A DNA stretch of 64,000 nt, taken from positions 106,581-170,580 of the forward strand of contig NZ_WMLB01000042.1 of the NCBI RefSeq assembly GCF_009709675.1. Reading direction: 5' to 3'. The position numbers and the translations under genes were made by a program. This document shows, piece after piece, positions 19,843-27,689 of this stretch (the first letter of the stretch is position 1; the number at the start of each line of letters is the position of its first letter). The notes below the pieces were generated by a model. It made no database searches. It was not told the origin of the DNA and worked only from the letters and a program-made list of their open reading frames with translations. The stretch comes from Agromyces bracchium. GTDB lineage: Bacteria > Actinomycetota > Actinomycetes > Actinomycetales > Microbacteriaceae.

Positions 19843-20337
19843 TCACCAGCCCATGGTGCCCGGCGCGCCCTTCACGGGACCCGCGACGATCGAGGTGATC
19901 CAGCCGCCGTAGAAGCCGCCGGGCTGGGGGAGCACGCGCTCGCCGTCGACGGTGCAGGCGTCCATCGGCCCGGCGTACACGGCGACGCGGTCGCGAAGTC
20001 CTTCGAAGCCGGGCGAGGGCGACGGGTAGTTCCACGCGGCGCGGTGCGCCATCCGGCCGCCGCCGACCACGTCGAAGTACCTCGCCGCGCCCTTGAACTC
20101 GCAGAACGATGCCCCCGCGGTCGGCACCAGCGCGCCCGAGGCGAACGCGTCGATCGGCAGGTAGTAGACCGGCGGATGACTCGTCTCGAGGACCCGCACG
20201 ACATCACGGGTGTCGACGACACGCTCGCCGCCGAACTCGATCACGACGCGCGCGTCGAGGGGCTCGGCACGCGGCGGGCGCGGGTAGTCCCACACGGACT
20301 CCTGGCCGGGGCCGACCGGGTCTGGGATCGGACGCAT
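19843..20337 (-). CDS. DUF427 domain protein
   Basis: A 164-residue cytoplasmic protein with the DUF427 fold. Features are RVVIEFGGERVVDT, a P-x-Y-Y-L-P motif, the FCEFKGAARYFDV signature, AWNYPSP and a C-terminal GGFYGGW. The family is widespread in actinobacteria but its biochemical role is unknown. TAGCGT ends 6 nt before the ATG, again a leaderless arrangement. It lies just upstream of mdh on the same strand, with its stop 24 bp from the mdh start, so read-through is likely. Confidence 0.85.
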   Translation of the reverse strand: MRPIPDPVGPGQESVWDYPRPPRAEPLDARVVIEFGGERVVDTRDVVRVLETSHPPVYYLPIDAFASGALVPTAGASFCEFKGAARYFDVVGGGRMAHRAAWNYPSPSPGFEGLRDRVAVYAGPMDACTVDGERVLPQPGGFYGGWITSIVAGPVKGAPGTMGW

Positions 20338-20458
20338 GAGCGCACGCTAGGCCGCGACGCTGGGAAGGCACCGACACCCTGCGAGCACGGATGCCGCGGC
20401 GGCGCGCCGCGCGCGCGGCATCCGCTCGTTCGCTAGCGTGAGCGGACAAGGGGGAACG

Positions 20459-21817
20459 ATGAGGGAACTGTATCCGGAGATCGAGCCGCTCGAGACCGGC
20501 ATGCTCGACGTCGGCGACGGTCAGCACATCTACTGGGAGGTCTCGGGCAACCGCGACGGCAAGCCGGTGGTGTTCCTCCACGGCGGGCCCGGCGGCGGCA
20601 CGAACCCGGCGCACCGCCGCCTGTTCGACCCGGCGAAGTACCGGATCGTGCTGTTCGACCAGCGCGGGTGCGGCCTGTCGATCCCGCACGCCTCGGAACC
20701 CGGCGCGGTGCTGTCGGCCAACACGACCTGGCACCTCATCGCCGACATGGAGCGGTTGCGCGCGCACCTCGGCATCGATCGCTGGCAGGTGCTCGGCGGG
20801 TCGTGGGGCAGCGCCCTCGCGCTCGCCTACGCCGAGACCCACCCCGAGCGCGTGACCGAGATCATCCTGCGTGGCATCTTCACGCTGCGACGCCAGGAGC
20901 TCGACTGGTTCTACGAGGGCGGGGCGTCCGCGATCTTCCCCGACCTCTGGGAGGACTTCCTCGCGCCCGTGCCGATCGGCGAGCGCGTCCACCTCATCGA
21001 CGCCTACCACCGCCTGCTGACCGACCCCGACCCGGCCGTGCACCAGCCGGCCGCGATCGCCTGGTCGCGGTGGGAGTCGTCGACCATCACGCTGCTGCCG
21101 CAGGCCGACACCATCGCGCGGTTCACCTCGCCCGAATACGCCACCGCATTCGCGCGCATCGAGAACCACTACTTCCGGCACGGCGGATGGTGGGAGGAGG
21201 GCCAGCTCATTCGCGACGCGCACCGGCTGCGCGACATCCCGGCCGTCATCATCCAGGGCCGCTACGACATGTGCACGCCCGTGATGACGGCGTGGGACCT
21301 GCACCGCGCCTGGCCCGAGGCCGACTTCCGGATCATCGACGACGCCGGCCACGCGTTCGACGAGCCGGGGATCCTCGACGCGCTCATCGGCGCGACGGAC
21401 CGCTTCGCGGCCGACGCCGCCGCCACGCAGGGCTTCCTCGGAGCGGATGATGCCGGCGGCGCGGATGACGACGTCGACGAAGAGGGACGTGAGGAGCCCG
21501 AGGCGGAGTCCGAGCCTGAACCCGAGCCCTCGGGGGACGACGCGGACGACGTGGACGGCGAGCACTCCGACGAGGACGTCGAAGACGACGACGGCAGCCC
21601 GGATGATGGCGACTCGGACGATGACGATGACGATGACGACGACGAGTCGGACGACGATGACGACGACGAGTCGCACGACGACGATGATGATGACGAGGAC
21701 GAGGACGAGGACGAGGACTCGGACGACGAGGACGACGAGGACTCGGACGACGAGGACGACGAGGACTCGGACGACGAGGACGATGACGACGACGACGCGG
21801 ACGACGAGGACGACTGA
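20459..21817 (+). CDS. pip: Proline iminopeptidase with long acidic C-terminal tail
   Basis: The first ~315 residues are a complete prolyl aminopeptidase (alpha/beta hydrolase, S33): oxyanion motif HGGPGGGTNP, FDQRGCGLS, the nucleophile elbow GGSWGSALALAY, and late Asp and His (GRYDMCTP, DDAGHAFDEPG). It should release N-terminal Pro. The family normally stops near 315 aa. Here about 125 residues follow, almost all Asp, Glu and Ser. The last ~75 are nearly pure Asp/Glu with E/D-D-S-D-D-E-D-D-E repeats, encoded by tandem GACGAGGACGACGAGGACTCG-like units. The start is the ATG at 20459 after GGGGGAAC; the frame extends to a GTG at 20438 that lies in the promoter (TAGCGT). Confidence 0.88.
   Translation: MRELYPEIEPLETGMLDVGDGQHIYWEVSGNRDGKPVVFLHGGPGGGTNPAHRRLFDPAKYRIVLFDQRGCGLSIPHASEPGAVLSANTTWHLIADMERLRAHLGIDRWQVLGGSWGSALALAYAETHPERVTEIILRGIFTLRRQELDWFYEGGASAIFPDLWEDFLAPVPIGERVHLIDAYHRLLTDPDPAVHQPAAIAWSRWESSTITLLPQADTIARFTSPEYATAFARIENHYFRHGGWWEEGQLIRDAHRLRDIPAVIIQGRYDMCTPVMTAWDLHRAWPEADFRIIDDAGHAFDEPGILDALIGATDRFAADAAATQGFLGADDAGGADDDVDEEGREEPEAESEPEPEPSGDDADDVDGEHSDEDVEDDDGSPDDGDSDDDDDDDDDESDDDDDDESHDDDDDDEDEDEDEDSDDEDDEDSDDEDDEDSDDEDDDDDDADDEDD
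21610..21814 (+). repeat. In-frame GAC/GAT-rich repeat tract
   Basis: A low-complexity tract of GAC, GAT, GAG and occasional TCG codons. It includes three direct copies of a 21-bp unit near 21715-21780 and encodes the Asp/Glu-rich tail of the peptidase. Such tracts expand and contract by slippage, so tail length may vary between strains. Confidence 0.75.
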
Positions 21818-21904
21818 CCTCGGATCCGGCACACGAGCGTAGCCCCCGACGAAGACGAACGAAAGGCGGATGGCTCCGACGACCAGGCGCGGTAGTTTCG
21901 TGCC

Positions 21905-22783
21905 ATGACGTTCAACCCGAAGGCCGACATCGGCAGCGGACGGACCTCGCGCCGCGGACGGAACACCGGCATCGCCGTCGGCGGCGGGCTCGGCGTCCTG
22001 GCACTCGTGCTGGTCGGCTCGTTCCTCGGCGTCGACCTGACCGGGCTCCTCGGCGGCTCCGGCGGCGGCACGACGAGCGAGGAGTCCACGCTCGAGCAAT
22101 GCCAGTCCGGCCAGGACGCCAACGAGCAGATCGACTGCCGCATGAAGGGGGCGGATGCCTCGCTCGATGCGTATTGGTCGGAGGTGTCGTCGAGCATCGG
22201 CGTCGACTACGTGCGGCCGCAGGGCTTCATCCTCTTCAGTGACGCCGTCGCGACCGGATGCGGCAACGCGTCGTCGGCGACCGGGCCGTTCTACTGCCCG
22301 CCCGACCAGACGATCTACATCGACACCACGTTCTACGACCAGCTGGAGCAGCAGTTCGGGGCGGAGGGCGGCCCGCTCGCCGAGATGTACGTCGTCGCGC
22401 ACGAGTACGGCCACCACATCCAGAACATCGCCGGCGTGCTCGACTCCACGCGCGACGGGCAGACCGGCCCGACCTCGAACGCCGTCCGTGTCGAGCTGCA
22501 GGCCGACTGCTTCGCCGGCGCGTGGGCGGGCGCCGCAGCGACGACCGAGGACGCGAACGGCGAGACGTTCCTCCAGCCCATCACCCGCGACGAGTACCAG
22601 CAGGCCATCGACGCGGCCGCGGCAGTCGGTGACGACCGGATCCAGGAGGCGACCCAGGGGCAGGTCACGCCGCACACGTTCTCGCACGGCACGAGCGAGC
22701 AGCGCGTGCGCTGGTTCGCGACCGGCTACGACGAGGGCGTCGGCGCCTGCAACACGTTCCAGGTCGACGGATCCCAGCTCTGA
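21905..22783 (+). CDS. Neutral zinc metallopeptidase (YpfJ-like)
   Basis: A 292-residue membrane-anchored peptidase of the putative neutral zinc metallopeptidase family. One transmembrane helix lies near residues 24-46, followed by a Gly/Ser/Thr linker. The catalytic HEYGHH zinc motif sits near residue 168, with LQADCFAGAWAG downstream that may supply the third ligand, and a C-terminal HGTSEQRVRWFATGY signature. It probably cleaves peptides at the outer membrane face; substrates are unknown. TAGTTT ends 6 nt before the ATG, a leaderless start. Its stop codon overlaps the ATG of the following hydrolase gene, so the two are translationally coupled. Confidence 0.9.
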   Translation: MTFNPKADIGSGRTSRRGRNTGIAVGGGLGVLALVLVGSFLGVDLTGLLGGSGGGTTSEESTLEQCQSGQDANEQIDCRMKGADASLDAYWSEVSSSIGVDYVRPQGFILFSDAVATGCGNASSATGPFYCPPDQTIYIDTTFYDQLEQQFGAEGGPLAEMYVVAHEYGHHIQNIAGVLDSTRDGQTGPTSNAVRVELQADCFAGAWAGAAATTEDANGETFLQPITRDEYQQAIDAAAAVGDDRIQEATQGQVTPHTFSHGTSEQRVRWFATGYDEGVGACNTFQVDGSQL

Positions 22784-23532
22784 TGCGTCGCGCAGGTGCC
22801 ATCGGGCTGGGCGTGCTCGGTGCCGTCGCCATCGCGGTGGTCGTCTTCCTCGTCTGGGCGCACACCGTGTACGCGGGCGAACGCGAGCCGTCGCTCGACG
22901 CGTGGCGTTCGCCCGACCTGGCGATCAGCTCCACCGATGACGGGTTCCTTATCGAGCCGGCCGGTGGCGGCGCCGATCTCGGGCTCGTGTTCATCCCGGG
23001 GGCCAGGGTCGAGCCGAGCGCGTACCTCTACAAGCTCAGCGGCATCGTCGAGGAGACCGGGATCACGATCGTGGTCACTCACCCGACGCTCAACCTCGCA
23101 TTCTTCGACACGCGACCCCTCGAGGCGTTCACCGCCGAGGCACCGGATGTCTCGCGGTGGCTCGTCGGCGGCCACTCGCTCGGCGGGGTGCGCTCGTGCC
23201 AGCTCGCAGAGGCCGCAGTGAACGGCGAGACCACCGACGTCGTCGGCATGGTGCTCTTCGGCAGCTACTGCGCGAGCGACCTGTCGGGCACCGACCTCGA
23301 AGTGCTCTCGCTCGTCGGCGAGTTCGACGGGCTGAGCACGCCCGAGAAGGTCGCGAGCGCCGCCCACCTGCTGCCGGCCGACGCCTCGACGGCACTCATC
23401 GAGGGAGCGAACCACGCCGCCTTCGGCGACTACGGTCCGCAGGCCGGAGACGGCGTCGCGACCGCGGACCGCGAGACCGTGCGCGACGAGATCTCGAGCG
23501 CTGTCGCCGACTTCCTCGGCAGGTCGACGTAG
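22783..23532 (+). CDS. Membrane-anchored alpha/beta hydrolase
   Basis: A 249-residue protein. One N-terminal transmembrane helix is followed by an alpha/beta hydrolase fold with the nucleophile elbow GGHSLGG near 127, an Asp in VGEFDGLS and a late His in EGANHAAFGDYGPQ, completing a Ser-Asp-His triad. It resembles the YdeN/dienelactone-hydrolase-like group. Its ATG overlaps the stop codon of the zinc peptidase gene. The last codons (GRST) lie in DNA homologous to the antisense of another hydrolase gene (25798-26496), so the original 3' end may have been replaced by recombination. Confidence 0.8.
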   Translation: MRRAGAIGLGVLGAVAIAVVVFLVWAHTVYAGEREPSLDAWRSPDLAISSTDDGFLIEPAGGGADLGLVFIPGARVEPSAYLYKLSGIVEETGITIVVTHPTLNLAFFDTRPLEAFTAEAPDVSRWLVGGHSLGGVRSCQLAEAAVNGETTDVVGMVLFGSYCASDLSGTDLEVLSLVGEFDGLSTPEKVASAAHLLPADASTALIEGANHAAFGDYGPQAGDGVATADRETVRDEISSAVADFLGRST

Positions 23533-23594
23533 TCGACGTCGTGCATCGACGCGAGATCGCGTACGAACTGCGGGCCGTCGGCGAGACCGTCGCG
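23518..23594 (-). pseudogene. Relic of a duplicated alpha/beta hydrolase gene
   Basis: Read on this strand, the segment encodes GLADGPQFVRDLASMHDVDYVDLP, or nearly so. It matches residues of the intact hydrolase at 25798-26496 (GGAPFVRELASMRQVDYVDLP). The DNA is about three-quarters identical over some 60 bp, with 20 identical bases at one end. Everything else of that gene copy is gone. The relic begins directly after the stop codon of the LuxR-type gene, in the same frame, and runs into the 3' end of the opposing hydrolase gene. Confidence 0.6.
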
Positions 23595-25232
23595 TCATCC
23601 GATGAAACGGTGCTGGAGCGCGTAGGTCGCCGCCTCCGTGCGGGAGCCGACGCCGAGTTTGTGGAAGACGTTGGCGAGATGACGGTGCACGGTGCGCTCG
23701 CTCAGGAAGAGCTTCTCGGCGATCGCGCGATTGGTCAGACCCTGCACGACCAGGGTGAGCACCTCGAGTTCCCGCGCCGAGAGACCATGCGTCGGCTCGT
23801 CGGGCTCCCCGAGCAGGTGTCGGGCGAGGCCGAGTTCGTTGACCGCTCCGAGACTCGCGAACAGGTTCGCCGCCATTTCGAGCTCGAGCGCCGCACCCTC
23901 TTCGTCGTCCAGCGCCCGGCAGGCGCGCGCGATGAGCACGCCCGTGCGCGCGACGTCGTAGGGGGCGGCGAGGGCACGCCACGTCTCGGAGGCCCGCCGC
24001 AGGAGTCGCAGCGCTGCGGCCGGGTCGTCGTCCGACAGGGCCAGTACTCCGAGCGTCAGGTCGCGCTCCGCGCGGATCGCCGAGGAACCCATCGATTCGG
24101 CGACGTCTTCGAGTTCGGCGGCCCAGATCCGAGCGTCGTCCGTGGCTCCCGCGGCGAGCAGGACTTCGACGCCAGCAGGGAGCAGGTGTGCTCGGTCCGG
24201 AATACGCATCGCCTCGGCCAGGGCTCTGCGAATTCCGGCCTCGGCCCGGGTCGAGTCACCCTGCCGGAGCCGGAGCAGCGCGAGGCCGGGTTGGACGTTC
24301 TTCCCGAGTGCGACAGCGCGCCGGTACGCCGACTCCGCGGCATCGTCGTCGCCGAGCAGGCGGTGCGTCTCGCCCAGCTCGTACCACGCATGGCCTGCGA
24401 CTCGGACGCCGTTGCCATCAGCGAGATCGCGAGCGGCTTCGTCCAGTTCGGCAAGTGCTCGGCGGACCTCACCGCGACGACGAAGGAGAACGGCGCGGTA
24501 CACCCGGCAGTTGTCGAGGAACACGCCCGGCGGCGACGGTGGAAGCTCGGCCATCCATCTTTCGAGGGACAGTGCCCACTCGCCGGCGCGGGCGAGGTCG
24601 AGCGCCTCCTCCTCGCAGGTACCGATCCCGCTGCAGTAGAGGTTGCTGGTCGCTCGCGGCGACGTCTGGCCTGAGGTGACTCGCAGCATCGCTTCGTCGA
24701 GCGCGTCGAGCCCGGCGACGATCTGGCCCTCCTTCAGCAGGGATCGACCGGTGAGCATCGTCCCGTACGTCACGAGGTCGACGTCGTGCCCCTCCTTCCC
24801 CTGCGTGACAGCCTCGGTCAAGAGCATCCGCGCCTCGACGTACCGCTCCTCGGCCAGTCCGCGGTAGGCGTCGAGCACTCGGAGCCAGCCCGGTTCGCCG
24901 GCGTACAGTTCGTCCGTCAGATTCCGCACCCGGGCGACCCATCCGCTCGCCCGGGCCATCTCACCGCCATACAGGAACTCGGTGAACAACCAGAACGCCG
25001 CGGCCGCCGCGCGGTCGAGCTCACCGGCGGCGGCCCGGATGGTGAATCCACGCTCCAACGCCATCACGGCGTCGTCATGGCGTCCGCACATCTGCGCCGC
25101 CTCGCCGAGCAGGTCGAGGTCCTCGACGGCCAGTGGGGCCTCGTGGTCGGCGATGAGGAACAGCTCGCACGCGTCAGGCCAGCGTGCCTGCGAGTGCAAT
25201 GCACGTGCTCGAGACACCGAGGTGCCCTCCAC
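23595..25232 (-). CDS. TPR-containing LuxR-family regulator
   Basis: About 545 residues. A long all-alpha region resembles tetratricopeptide repeats of the MalT/LAL type, without an NTPase domain. The C-terminal LuxR helix-turn-helix is LSARELEVLTLVVQGLTNRAIAEKLFLSERTVHRHLANVFHKLGV. Such proteins sense an unknown signal through the TPR part and activate nearby genes. The start is uncertain. The frame is open to 25370, but a GTG at 25232 leaves room for a promoter and the palindrome at 25261-25278. The divergent neighbour is an ABM-like gene and hydrolase genes flank both sides, so these are likely targets. Confidence 0.8.
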   Translation of the reverse strand: MEGTSVSRARALHSQARWPDACELFLIADHEAPLAVEDLDLLGEAAQMCGRHDDAVMALERGFTIRAAAGELDRAAAAAFWLFTEFLYGGEMARASGWVARVRNLTDELYAGEPGWLRVLDAYRGLAEERYVEARMLLTEAVTQGKEGHDVDLVTYGTMLTGRSLLKEGQIVAGLDALDEAMLRVTSGQTSPRATSNLYCSGIGTCEEEALDLARAGEWALSLERWMAELPPSPPGVFLDNCRVYRAVLLRRRGEVRRALAELDEAARDLADGNGVRVAGHAWYELGETHRLLGDDDAAESAYRRAVALGKNVQPGLALLRLRQGDSTRAEAGIRRALAEAMRIPDRAHLLPAGVEVLLAAGATDDARIWAAELEDVAESMGSSAIRAERDLTLGVLALSDDDPAAALRLLRRASETWRALAAPYDVARTGVLIARACRALDDEEGAALELEMAANLFASLGAVNELGLARHLLGEPDEPTHGLSARELEVLTLVVQGLTNRAIAEKLFLSERTVHRHLANVFHKLGVGSRTEAATYALQHRFIG

Positions 25233-25260
25233 GCGCTCAGTCTGGCATCCCGCGGCCGCA

Positions 25261-25278
25261 GTGGGTAGGTCTACCCAC
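25261..25278. promoter_or_regulatory. Perfect 18-bp palindrome between divergent genes
   Basis: GTGGGTAG-GT-CTACCCAC has exact 8-bp arms. It lies upstream of the LuxR-type gene and 110 bp before the divergent ABM-like gene, as an operator for a dimeric regulator would. The LuxR protein itself is the obvious candidate to bind it. Confidence 0.55.
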
Positions 25279-25322
25279 AGCACCGTGCGCCGAATGGCCC
25301 CAACTGCCGATGACGTGAACGC

Positions 25323-25338
25323 ACCCTCGCGCGAGGGT
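25323..25338. promoter_or_regulatory. Second palindrome upstream of ABM-like gene
   Basis: ACCCTCGC-GCGAGGGT is a perfect 16-bp palindrome without spacer, 50 bp before the ATG at 25388. Its sequence differs from the palindrome at 25261-25278, so two regulators, or a hairpin in the leader, are possible. Confidence 0.45.
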
Positions 25339-25387
25339 CGCATCGAGCCCGAATCGGCGGGCCGTTGCACCGGAGGGATGAGAAACC

Positions 25388-25783
25388 ATGAACGAGCCGT
25401 TCATCTACATCGCGAGCTATCAGGTCAAGCCGGGCCTGCTCGACGCCGCTCGCAGGCGCGTCCGCGAGATCGCCGAACTGGTCGAGGAACGGGAACCACA
25501 GCTCAGCGCGTTCCACTTCTTCCTCGACGAATCGAGGCAGCGGGTGTTCATCGTGCAGGTGCATCCCGACGCCGACTCGATGGCGACCCATATGGCGGTG
25601 ATCGCGGATCACCTCTCCGCGGCCTGGGACGAACTGGAGGTCGACGGCGCGCAGCGCATCGCGTGCGGTACCCCGCCCGATGCGATGCTGACGTACGACC
25701 TTGAGTTCGGTCTGGAGCTCGAGACGTACCCCACGCACCTCGCAGGCTTCACGCGGGGCGTGGAAGCCGGGACGCGCGCCTGA
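25388..25783 (+). CDS. ABM-like ferredoxin-fold protein
   Basis: A 131-residue protein. The first ~70 residues (FIYIASYQVKPGLLDAARRRVREIAELVEEREP, then FHFFLDESRQRVFIVQVHPDADSMATHM) have the beta-alpha-beta pattern of antibiotic-biosynthesis-monooxygenase/Dabb-type dimeric barrels. The later third is less typical. It may be a small monooxygenase or a ligand-binding protein; no catalytic residue is certain. A GGAGGGATGAG site precedes the ATG. It is divergent from the TPR-LuxR gene and convergent with a hydrolase gene. Confidence 0.65.
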   Translation: MNEPFIYIASYQVKPGLLDAARRRVREIAELVEEREPQLSAFHFFLDESRQRVFIVQVHPDADSMATHMAVIADHLSAAWDELEVDGAQRIACGTPPDAMLTYDLEFGLELETYPTHLAGFTRGVEAGTRA

Positions 25784-25797
25784 CGGTCGAGCCTCGC

Positions 25798-26496
25798 TCA
25801 GCGGGCGATCGCCTGGGCGATCGCCCGGCCGAGTTCGGCCGGTCGTGTGAACTGGGGCCAGTGCCCCGTCGGCAGGTCGACGTAGTCGACCTGCCGCATC
25901 GAGGCGAGCTCGCGCACGAACGGCGCGCCGCCCGCGATCCACTCCTGGATCTGCGAGCTGGGGTACTCGCACGTGATGACGGTCGTCGGCACGTCGAGTC
26001 GGCGCTCGTCGGTGAGGCGCAGCGGGTCGGTCGCGACCGCGGCCGGCTCGGGGATCGCCCGCTCGCGGAACCGTCGGCGCAGGTCGTCGTCGAGGCCGGC
26101 GAGCATGCCCTCGCCGAACAGCGACCACTCGGGCAACGGGATCTCGTCGCCGACGACCGGCAGTTCGGTGTTGATGGCGTCGCCGTCGCCCATGGGCGCC
26201 GCGTCGACGTAGACGACCCGGGCGATGCGATCGGGTCGCGCGTCGGCGACGGCCTGCGCGACCGTGCCGCCGCCCGAGTGGCCGACGAGCACGACCCGCC
26301 CGTCGAGCCCGTCGACCAGGCGGGTCACCGCCGCGACGTGGTCGGCGAGCCCGATGCCGGCTCGGGTCGCGTCGGGCCCCTCGAGCCCCGGGAGGGTGAC
26401 GGCGTGGACGCGGTGACCGCCCTCGTCGAGGGCCGGGGTCACCTCGCTCCACGAACTCGCATCGAGCCAGAAACCGGGGATGAGGATGACGTCCAT
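25798..26496 (-). CDS. Alpha/beta hydrolase
   Basis: A 232-residue soluble alpha/beta hydrolase. IPGFWLDASSW near the N-terminus provides the oxyanion region, VLVGHSGGGTVAQA the nucleophile Ser, and PTGHWPQFTRP the late His. The acid residue is probably the Glu or Asp in the TTVITCEYPSS region. It belongs to the small esterase-like group found in actinobacterial accessory clusters. TAGCGT (26504-26509 on this strand) ends 7 nt before the ATG, indicating a leaderless start. A relic of a second copy is at 23518-23594, on the far side of the LuxR-type gene. Confidence 0.82.
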   Translation of the reverse strand: MDVILIPGFWLDASSWSEVTPALDEGGHRVHAVTLPGLEGPDATRAGIGLADHVAAVTRLVDGLDGRVVLVGHSGGGTVAQAVADARPDRIARVVYVDAAPMGDGDAINTELPVVGDEIPLPEWSLFGEGMLAGLDDDLRRRFRERAIPEPAAVATDPLRLTDERRLDVPTTVITCEYPSSQIQEWIAGGAPFVRELASMRQVDYVDLPTGHWPQFTRPAELGRAIAQAIAR

Positions 26497-26506
26497 GCCC
26501 TGAACG

Positions 26507-27496
26507 CTACGGGGTGCCTCCGACGTCGACGGGGACGCTCGGAGGCCGGACGGCGTCGGTCCGCGGAACGGCGCGCCGCGGCATCCGTCGACTGCTCGAC
26601 GCGGCGAGGAGCACGATGCCGGACGCCAGCACGGCGAGGCCGAGGACGGCCGTCGCGGGCAGGCGTTCCTGCAGCAGGAGCACCCCGAGGAGGGTCGCCG
26701 TGAGCGGCTCGGCGAGGGTCAGCGTCGACACGGTCGCTGGCGTGAGTCGCTTCAGGCCTGCGCCGAAGAGGAGGTACGCCGCCGTCGTCGTCACGAGACC
26801 GAGCCAGAGCGCCATCGCGAGCCCCTCGGGCGTCGCGAGCCATCCGGTGTCGGTCGCGAGCAGCACCGGGAGGCTCGCCGCCGCGGCGACGCCGAACATC
26901 GCGCCCATGCTCGCCGCCGACGTCCATCCGCGGTCGAGCAGCGACTTGCCCGCGAGCGTGTAGACGGCGTACGAGGCGCCGGCGCCGACGGATGCCGCGA
27001 CCCCGAGGGGATCGACGGCGCTCGGGCCGGCGCCGCTCGCCGACGCGAGCACCGCGACGCCGATCGTCGCGAGCGCGGTCGCGACGATCCAGGTCCGGCC
27101 GGGGAACCGACGTCGCAGCGCCCAGTCGAGGAGGCCCGTGAGGACCGGGGCCGAGCCGAGTGCGACGACCGTGCCGACCGCAACGCCGTTCGTCGCGGTC
27201 CCCGCGAAGAACGCGGGCTGGTAGGCGAGCACGCCCGCCGCGCCGACGGCGACCGCGACCCACGCGGGCCCGCGCGGCGCGCGGCCGCCGGACGCTGAGG
27301 CGACGGATGTCCCGGTCGCGCCGCTCCGGCGTCCGGCGACGTGCAGGGCGAGCGCCACCGCGGCGAGGGCGCCTCCGCCGATGAGGATGCGCGCCGCGCC
27401 GACGGAGAGCGGATCCGCGTCGGGCCCGAGCGCCTGCGCGGTGCCGGTCGTGCCGAAGCAGACCGCGGCGGCGAGGACGAGCAGGACGGAGCGCAT
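26507..27496 (-). CDS. EamA/DMT-family transporter
   Basis: A 329-residue membrane protein with two EamA repeats and about ten helices, beginning MRSVLLVLAAAVCFGTTGTAQALGP. It has typical motifs such as FFAGTATNGVAVGTVVALGSAP and LAEPLTATLLGVLLLQERL. The substrate is unknown; relatives move amino acids, nucleobases or drugs. I chose the ATG at 27496, since the frame upstream of it contains the operator-like palindrome and no plausible protein. The 3' end lies 10 bp beyond the start of the downstream hydrolase gene on the same strand, so co-transcription is possible. Confidence 0.83.
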   Translation of the reverse strand: MRSVLLVLAAAVCFGTTGTAQALGPDADPLSVGAARILIGGGALAAVALALHVAGRRSGATGTSVASASGGRAPRGPAWVAVAVGAAGVLAYQPAFFAGTATNGVAVGTVVALGSAPVLTGLLDWALRRRFPGRTWIVATALATIGVAVLASASGAGPSAVDPLGVAASVGAGASYAVYTLAGKSLLDRGWTSAASMGAMFGVAAAASLPVLLATDTGWLATPEGLAMALWLGLVTTTAAYLLFGAGLKRLTPATVSTLTLAEPLTATLLGVLLLQERLPATAVLGLAVLASGIVLLAASSSRRMPRRAVPRTDAVRPPSVPVDVGGTP

Positions 27497-27502
27497 GGCG
27501 AA

Positions 27503-27517
27503 GATTGTTACACAATC
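27503..27517 (-). promoter_or_regulatory. 15-bp palindromic operator at EamA promoter
   Basis: GATTGT-TAC-ACAATC is a perfect palindrome of unusually low GC content, ending 7 nt from the start codon and so overlapping the likely -10/+1 region. A repressor bound here would block transcription directly. The half-site resembles operators of GntR, PadR or TetR-like proteins, but the regulator is unknown. Confidence 0.6.
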
Positions 27518-27689
27518 CGAAGCGTCAGGGAAGTCTGGGATCGTGCGGGGGCCTCCCGAGCCGTCCCTCCCGATAGGATTCCGTGGGTCGCCTCGCCGCG
27601 GCATCCGTCACGTCATCGCCGAGGGGGCGCGCGACCCGGCGCACGGTGCCGCAAACGCCGGCGGGCGGCCACCATCCGGAGGAGGACCT

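Noticed and set aside
21262..22197. A Ser-rich minus-strand protein
   Set aside because: Poly-Ser arises from reading the GAC/GAT tract backwards. No ribosome site or promoter supports it.
20204..22687. An 827-codon minus-strand frame with Val-Leu-Val repeats
   Set aside because: The apparent hydrophobic repeats are the antisense of the peptidase Asp tail; the rest is antisense to peptidase and protease genes.
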